From: Nitrobacter sp. 62-13
GTDB lineage: Bacteria > Pseudomonadota > Alphaproteobacteria > Rhizobiales > Xanthobacteraceae
Length of the DNA stretch: 36,279 bases
Direction: 5' to 3'
Assembly (NCBI RefSeq): GCF_001896955.1
Contig: NZ_MKRN01000176.1
Span: 63,986 to 100,264 of the forward strand
A program made the translations under genes and the position numbers. Every line of letters begins with the position of its first letter. Within the stretch, counting starts at the first letter, position 1. Under the pieces are notes generated by a model. It did not search any database. It was not told the origin of the DNA and was given only the letters and a program-made list of their open reading frames with translations. Positions 33,645 through 36,279 of the stretch are shown here, piece after piece.

Positions 33645-34538
33645 CTATCGAGCCGCACTCGCCTGACGCTGCTGGCTGCGGAAAACCCTCACCCGTGCGG
33701 AGCCGGCAGACTTGCGTGGCATCGCAGGAGTCGCGACCTGTTCCGTGGTTGCAGTATGCTCGATGCCGATGCGAATACCGACCAGCGGTTCACGGTTGGT
33801 CGGACCCGACAACACGACCCGCTTGCCGACCGCACGAAGAGTTGGCGCATTCAGGAATCCTGCCTCGGCGACAAACTTCAGATCATCGGCTCCGCTCATT
33901 TCGAGAACGATGGCGGTGAGGGGGAGGGCTCGGCCGCGCGTACCGGCATAGGTGCCGAGCGCCACCATTTTGCCGCTGCCAGACTGACCATTTGCAAACT
34001 GGACCGCGTAACGGATATCGACGCCCGCCGGCCTATCCGGCCATTCCAGAGCCACTCCTTCCACGCGGGACGGCGCGGCCGGACCCGCGATCCACGCATT
34101 GGGTCCGACAACGATGTCGCCGCGACCCGCCACATGGCCGAGTATCTTTAGGCCGTCGGTTGCAACATGCGTGTGAAGTCCCACGCCGTTTCCTGCACCG
34201 AGTGCAGTGGGACTTCGGCCGGCCTGAATTTGTTCGACGCGTACGACAGCGGCCCGCGATCCGCCCGGTCTTGCCGGCTGGACCTGAACCTGCAAGGTGC
34301 CGGGCGTGTTGACGCGAACGACGAGGCCCGAATTGGGCTGCCACAATGTTGGCTCGGTCGCATCGGGATGCAGGATAATCTCCATGCGTCGCTCATGCCC
34401 TTCGGCCGGGGCGACCATCACGTGAGGCGGTGAGGCGGAGTCATCCGCGCTCTTATAATTTACAAAGAACAGTCCGCGGTCGAGACTCAGCACCCTCTGT
34501 TGTTCAGCGTCATTCATTGTGCCCCGAAACAGATCCAC
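33645..34538 (-). CDS. protein of unknown function in the glycan cluster
   Basis: A 297-aa protein I do not recognise. No signal peptide or membrane segment. It is rich in Val, Gly and Ala with alternating hydrophobic residues, so probably beta-structured. The C-terminal ~30 residues are basic and low in complexity (VRVFRSQQRQASAAR). The GTG at 34538 has AAGGAG seven bases upstream, a strong signal; the in-frame ATG at 34517 is weaker. It lies 92 bp upstream of the 817-aa glycosyltransferase on the same strand and is likely in its operon. A 57-codon open frame without its own start overlaps its beginning. Confidence 0.7.
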   Translation of the reverse strand: MDLFRGTMNDAEQQRVLSLDRGLFFVNYKSADDSASPPHVMVAPAEGHERRMEIILHPDATEPTLWQPNSGLVVRVNTPGTLQVQVQPARPGGSRAAVVRVEQIQAGRSPTALGAGNGVGLHTHVATDGLKILGHVAGRGDIVVGPNAWIAGPAAPSRVEGVALEWPDRPAGVDIRYAVQFANGQSGSGKMVALGTYAGTRGRALPLTAIVLEMSGADDLKFVAEAGFLNAPTLRAVGKRVVLSGPTNREPLVGIRIGIEHTATTEQVATPAMPRKSAGSARVRVFRSQQRQASAAR

Positions 34539-34690
34539 CTGTCGTCTCCTTCAGCCGTGCCAGTTCATCATGCGCAGTCGCCTTGGGGGGAATGTCTGCT
34601 GTTAAGACCCCAATGGAGCGACGATCGATCAATTGTCGGATCTGGCCGACGCTCCCCGCTTTTCCCAGGATGCCGATGACGATCGGTCAT
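34510..34690 (-). pseudogene. possible frameshifted small gene
   Basis: An ATG at 34690 begins MTDR, but after about four codons the likely coding phase shifts by one base: from about 34680 down to a TGA at 34510-34512 the neighbouring frame reads VIGILGKAGSVGQ, then LIDRRSIGVLTADIPPKAT and ends GGSVSGHNE, with coding-like codon use and no start codon of its own near the beginning. A one-base deletion in CGATCG would join the two. Either a small broken gene, a sequencing error or an unusual start. It overlaps the 34538 gene start by 29 bases, so the two would be coupled if intact. Confidence 0.4.
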
Positions 34691-34699
34691 GATGGAATA

Positions 34700-34930
34700 T
34701 CAAACCAGCAAGGCGGTTGATTTCGTCGGCGAGAGAGATTGCCGGATGTTTTCAGCCTCCACGCTCAACGATGCAGCCATCTTGCGCAATCTGTCGTTCT
34801 CGTCTCTCAGCAGCGTGATGGAATCGGCGATGCTCTCGGCGGTGTCCGGCAGGTTCTCAAAACCATTCCAATCCGGATGCGGGATTTGCGGCGAGTAGGC
34901 TGAAGGATGTTGTGTCAATTTGAGGCTCAT
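34700..34930 (-). CDS. small coiled-coil protein of unknown function
   Basis: A 76-aa soluble protein. The N-terminal ~30 residues are Pro- and aromatic-rich (HPSAYSPQIPHPDWNGFENL). Residues about 30-65 form a likely helix with heptad-like leucines (ESIADSITLLRDENDRLRKM). No export signal. ATG at 34930 has AGGG 8 bases upstream. First gene of the minus-strand run that leads into the large glycosyltransferases. The 279 bp on its other side, up to the GT4 gene, is AT-rich with GTATCATAC at 34962-34970 and should hold two divergent promoters. Confidence 0.6.
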   Translation of the reverse strand: MSLKLTQHPSAYSPQIPHPDWNGFENLPDTAESIADSITLLRDENDRLRKMAASLSVEAENIRQSLSPTKSTALLV

Positions 34931-35209
34931 CGCGAACGCCCTGCGCTTTCGATTGTATTTTGTATCATACAGCGACTTCGGAATTCATTTCCACGCAGTG
35001 TCAACTTCGACGACTTTTAGGGCAGGAAGATGTCAGATTGAAGTTAGCTCGATGATTGAGGGTCCCAATTCATTTGGAACTTGTCAACGCGCGATAAATT
35101 AAGCGAAGAATAATTGGACGAGATTGCTATTGAATGGTTCGCAGGCAAAAGTTTTTTACTTAAAAGGCAACGCACACGCTCAGCCGAAATATCATGCCGC
35201 CGAGACATC

Positions 35210-36279
35210 ATGCCGATGAAGATCTTATTCGTTCATAATAATTTCCCGGCGCAGTACCGAAATCTCGCGGCGGCGCTGGCCGCTGAGCCGGGTTTCGAAC
35301 TCGCTGCGGTTGGCGCATCGAACGCGCAGCCGATGTCTTCGGTAAAGTTGATTAAATATGCACTTCCTGATGCCGACGTCTCGGGGACGCATCCATTCGC
35401 GAGGCGTTTCGATCTCGAATGTCGTCGGGCCGAGCAGGTTCTCTACAGTCTTTCCACCCTGGCGACTTCGGGCTTTTCTCCGGATGTGGTTCTCGCACAT
35501 CCCGGCTGGGGAGAAACACTGCCGTTGCGCACCATGTTCCCCAAGGCGAGGCAGTTGGTTTATTGCGAGTTCTATTATGGCGCTGAAGGACGTGACATCG
35601 GATTCGATCCGGAATTTCCGATCTCAGGTCGGGATGGCCATATCGGGCTGCAGCTCAAGAATGCGACAACCCTGCTCGCTCTCGCTGACTGCGATGTCGG
35701 AATTTCGCCCACATATTGGCAGCAGTCGACTTTTCCAAGGCATTATCAAAGCAAGATCGAAGTTGTTCATGAAGGAATCGATACGTCGCGCGTGCGACCT
35801 GACGCGCAGGCGCGCCTGACGCTTCCAAACGGCCGACAGGTCGGGAGTTCTGATGAAATTGTGACGTTCGTCGTGCGCAATCTCGAACCTCTCAGGGGCT
35901 ACCACATCTTCATGCGCGCGCTTCCCGAAATTCTGAGACGCCGGCCCAACGCGCAGATTGTCATCATCGGCAGGGATGGCCTGTCTTATGGTCTCCCTCC
36001 GCCGGCGGGCAACAACTGGAAGTCGATCTTTCTAGCGGAAGTGCGCGATCGGCTGGATATGTCGCGCGTTCATTTCATGGGCGGTGTTCCATACGACACT
36101 TTCATTGCAGCACTTCAGGTTTCATCCGCGCATGTCTATCTGACTTACCCCTTCGTGCTGTCCTGGTCGGCGCTGGAAGCGATGAGCGCGGGCTGCCTGG
36201 TGATAGGGTCCGATACCGCTCCGGTACGCGAAGTCATCAGTCCTGGAGACAACGGCCTGCTGGTTCCGTTTTTCGCCGT
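35210..36279 (+). CDS. GT4-family glycosyltransferase, cut by the window end
   Basis: The open frame runs from ATG at 35210 (or 35216) to the window edge with no stop, 356 codons. The N-terminal GT-B half begins MKILFVHNNFPAQYRNLAAAL, with LAHPGWGETLPLR typical of a subgroup of GT4 proteins. EVVHEGIDTSRVRPD marks the domain junction, and NLEPLRGYHIFMRALPEI starts the donor-binding half. SWSALEAMSAGCLVIGSDTA followed by VREVISPGDNGLLV is the nucleotide-sugar site with the E-x7-E-like pattern. Only a short C-terminal piece is likely missing. No good ribosome site is visible for either start. Divergent from the small coiled-coil gene. Probably adds a hexose to the same surface glycan. Confidence 0.9.
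   Translation, partial: MPMKILFVHNNFPAQYRNLAAALAAEPGFELAAVGASNAQPMSSVKLIKYALPDADVSGTHPFARRFDLECRRAEQVLYSLSTLATSGFSPDVVLAHPGWGETLPLRTMFPKARQLVYCEFYYGAEGRDIGFDPEFPISGRDGHIGLQLKNATTLLALADCDVGISPTYWQQSTFPRHYQSKIEVVHEGIDTSRVRPDAQARLTLPNGRQVGSSDEIVTFVVRNLEPLRGYHIFMRALPEILRRRPNAQIVIIGRDGLSYGLPPPAGNNWKSIFLAEVRDRLDMSRVHFMGGVPYDTFIAALQVSSAHVYLTYPFVLSWSALEAMSAGCLVIGSDTAPVREVISPGDNGLLVPFFA

Overview
The window looks like chromosome from a GC-rich alphaproteobacterium, most likely the Bradyrhizobium / Rhodopseudomonas / Nitrobacter group. The reasons are strong GC-type codon use with long antisense open frames, a FixK-like regulator with FixK/FNR-type palindromes nearby, and two intergenic palindromic repeats (about 17063-17178 and 23143-23246) that I recognise from memory as typical of that family. 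No tRNA, rRNA, CRISPR array or complete insertion sequence was seen.

Left part (1-6.7 kb): an MlaE-MlaF-MlaD type lipid ABC transporter operon whose MCE protein is fused to a PqiC/ABC_trans_aux-like domain. It is followed by a small zinc-ribbon protein, a small exported monohaem cytochrome c, a zinc alcohol dehydrogenase, a FixK-like CRP/FNR regulator and a small conserved-looking protein. Four FNR/FixK-type palindromes (153-166, 3378-3391, 4156-4169, 5399-5412) each lie about 60-110 bp upstream of a start codon, so this stretch reads as a compact low-oxygen regulon island with its own candidate regulator.

Transition (6.7-9.2 kb): about 840 bp with no convincing gene, an orphan IS3-OrfA-like DNA-binding protein without an OrfB, a strong hairpin, and an orphan ParA-type ATPase transcribed away from the next block.

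Middle (9.2-16.9 kb): a small RTX protein with a Gly/His/Asn/Gln-rich spacer and its own terminator, a SAM-dependent methyltransferase, and a tightly overlapping operon of type I secretion ABC transporter (with a non-catalytic C39-like domain), HlyD-type adaptor and a roughly 16-repeat Sel1 protein. No TolC-like outer membrane protein is present here.

Right part (17.2-36.3 kb): a surface-glycan cluster. It holds a WbsX/GH99-like protein, a GT2 enzyme, a second, exported GH99/WbsX-like protein on the opposite strand, a TPR-GT92-like enzyme, a methyltransferase, UDP-glucose dehydrogenase, and a complete dTDP-L-rhamnose set (rmlA, rmlB, rmlC, rmlD). Two very large multidomain glycosyltransferases, two unknown proteins, a possible frameshifted small gene and a GT4 glycosyltransferase cut by the window end complete it. 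The likely joint role is secretion of an RTX surface protein together with synthesis of a rhamnose- and uronate-containing surface polysaccharide. A direct link between the two, such as glycosylation or anchoring of the RTX protein, is inference only.
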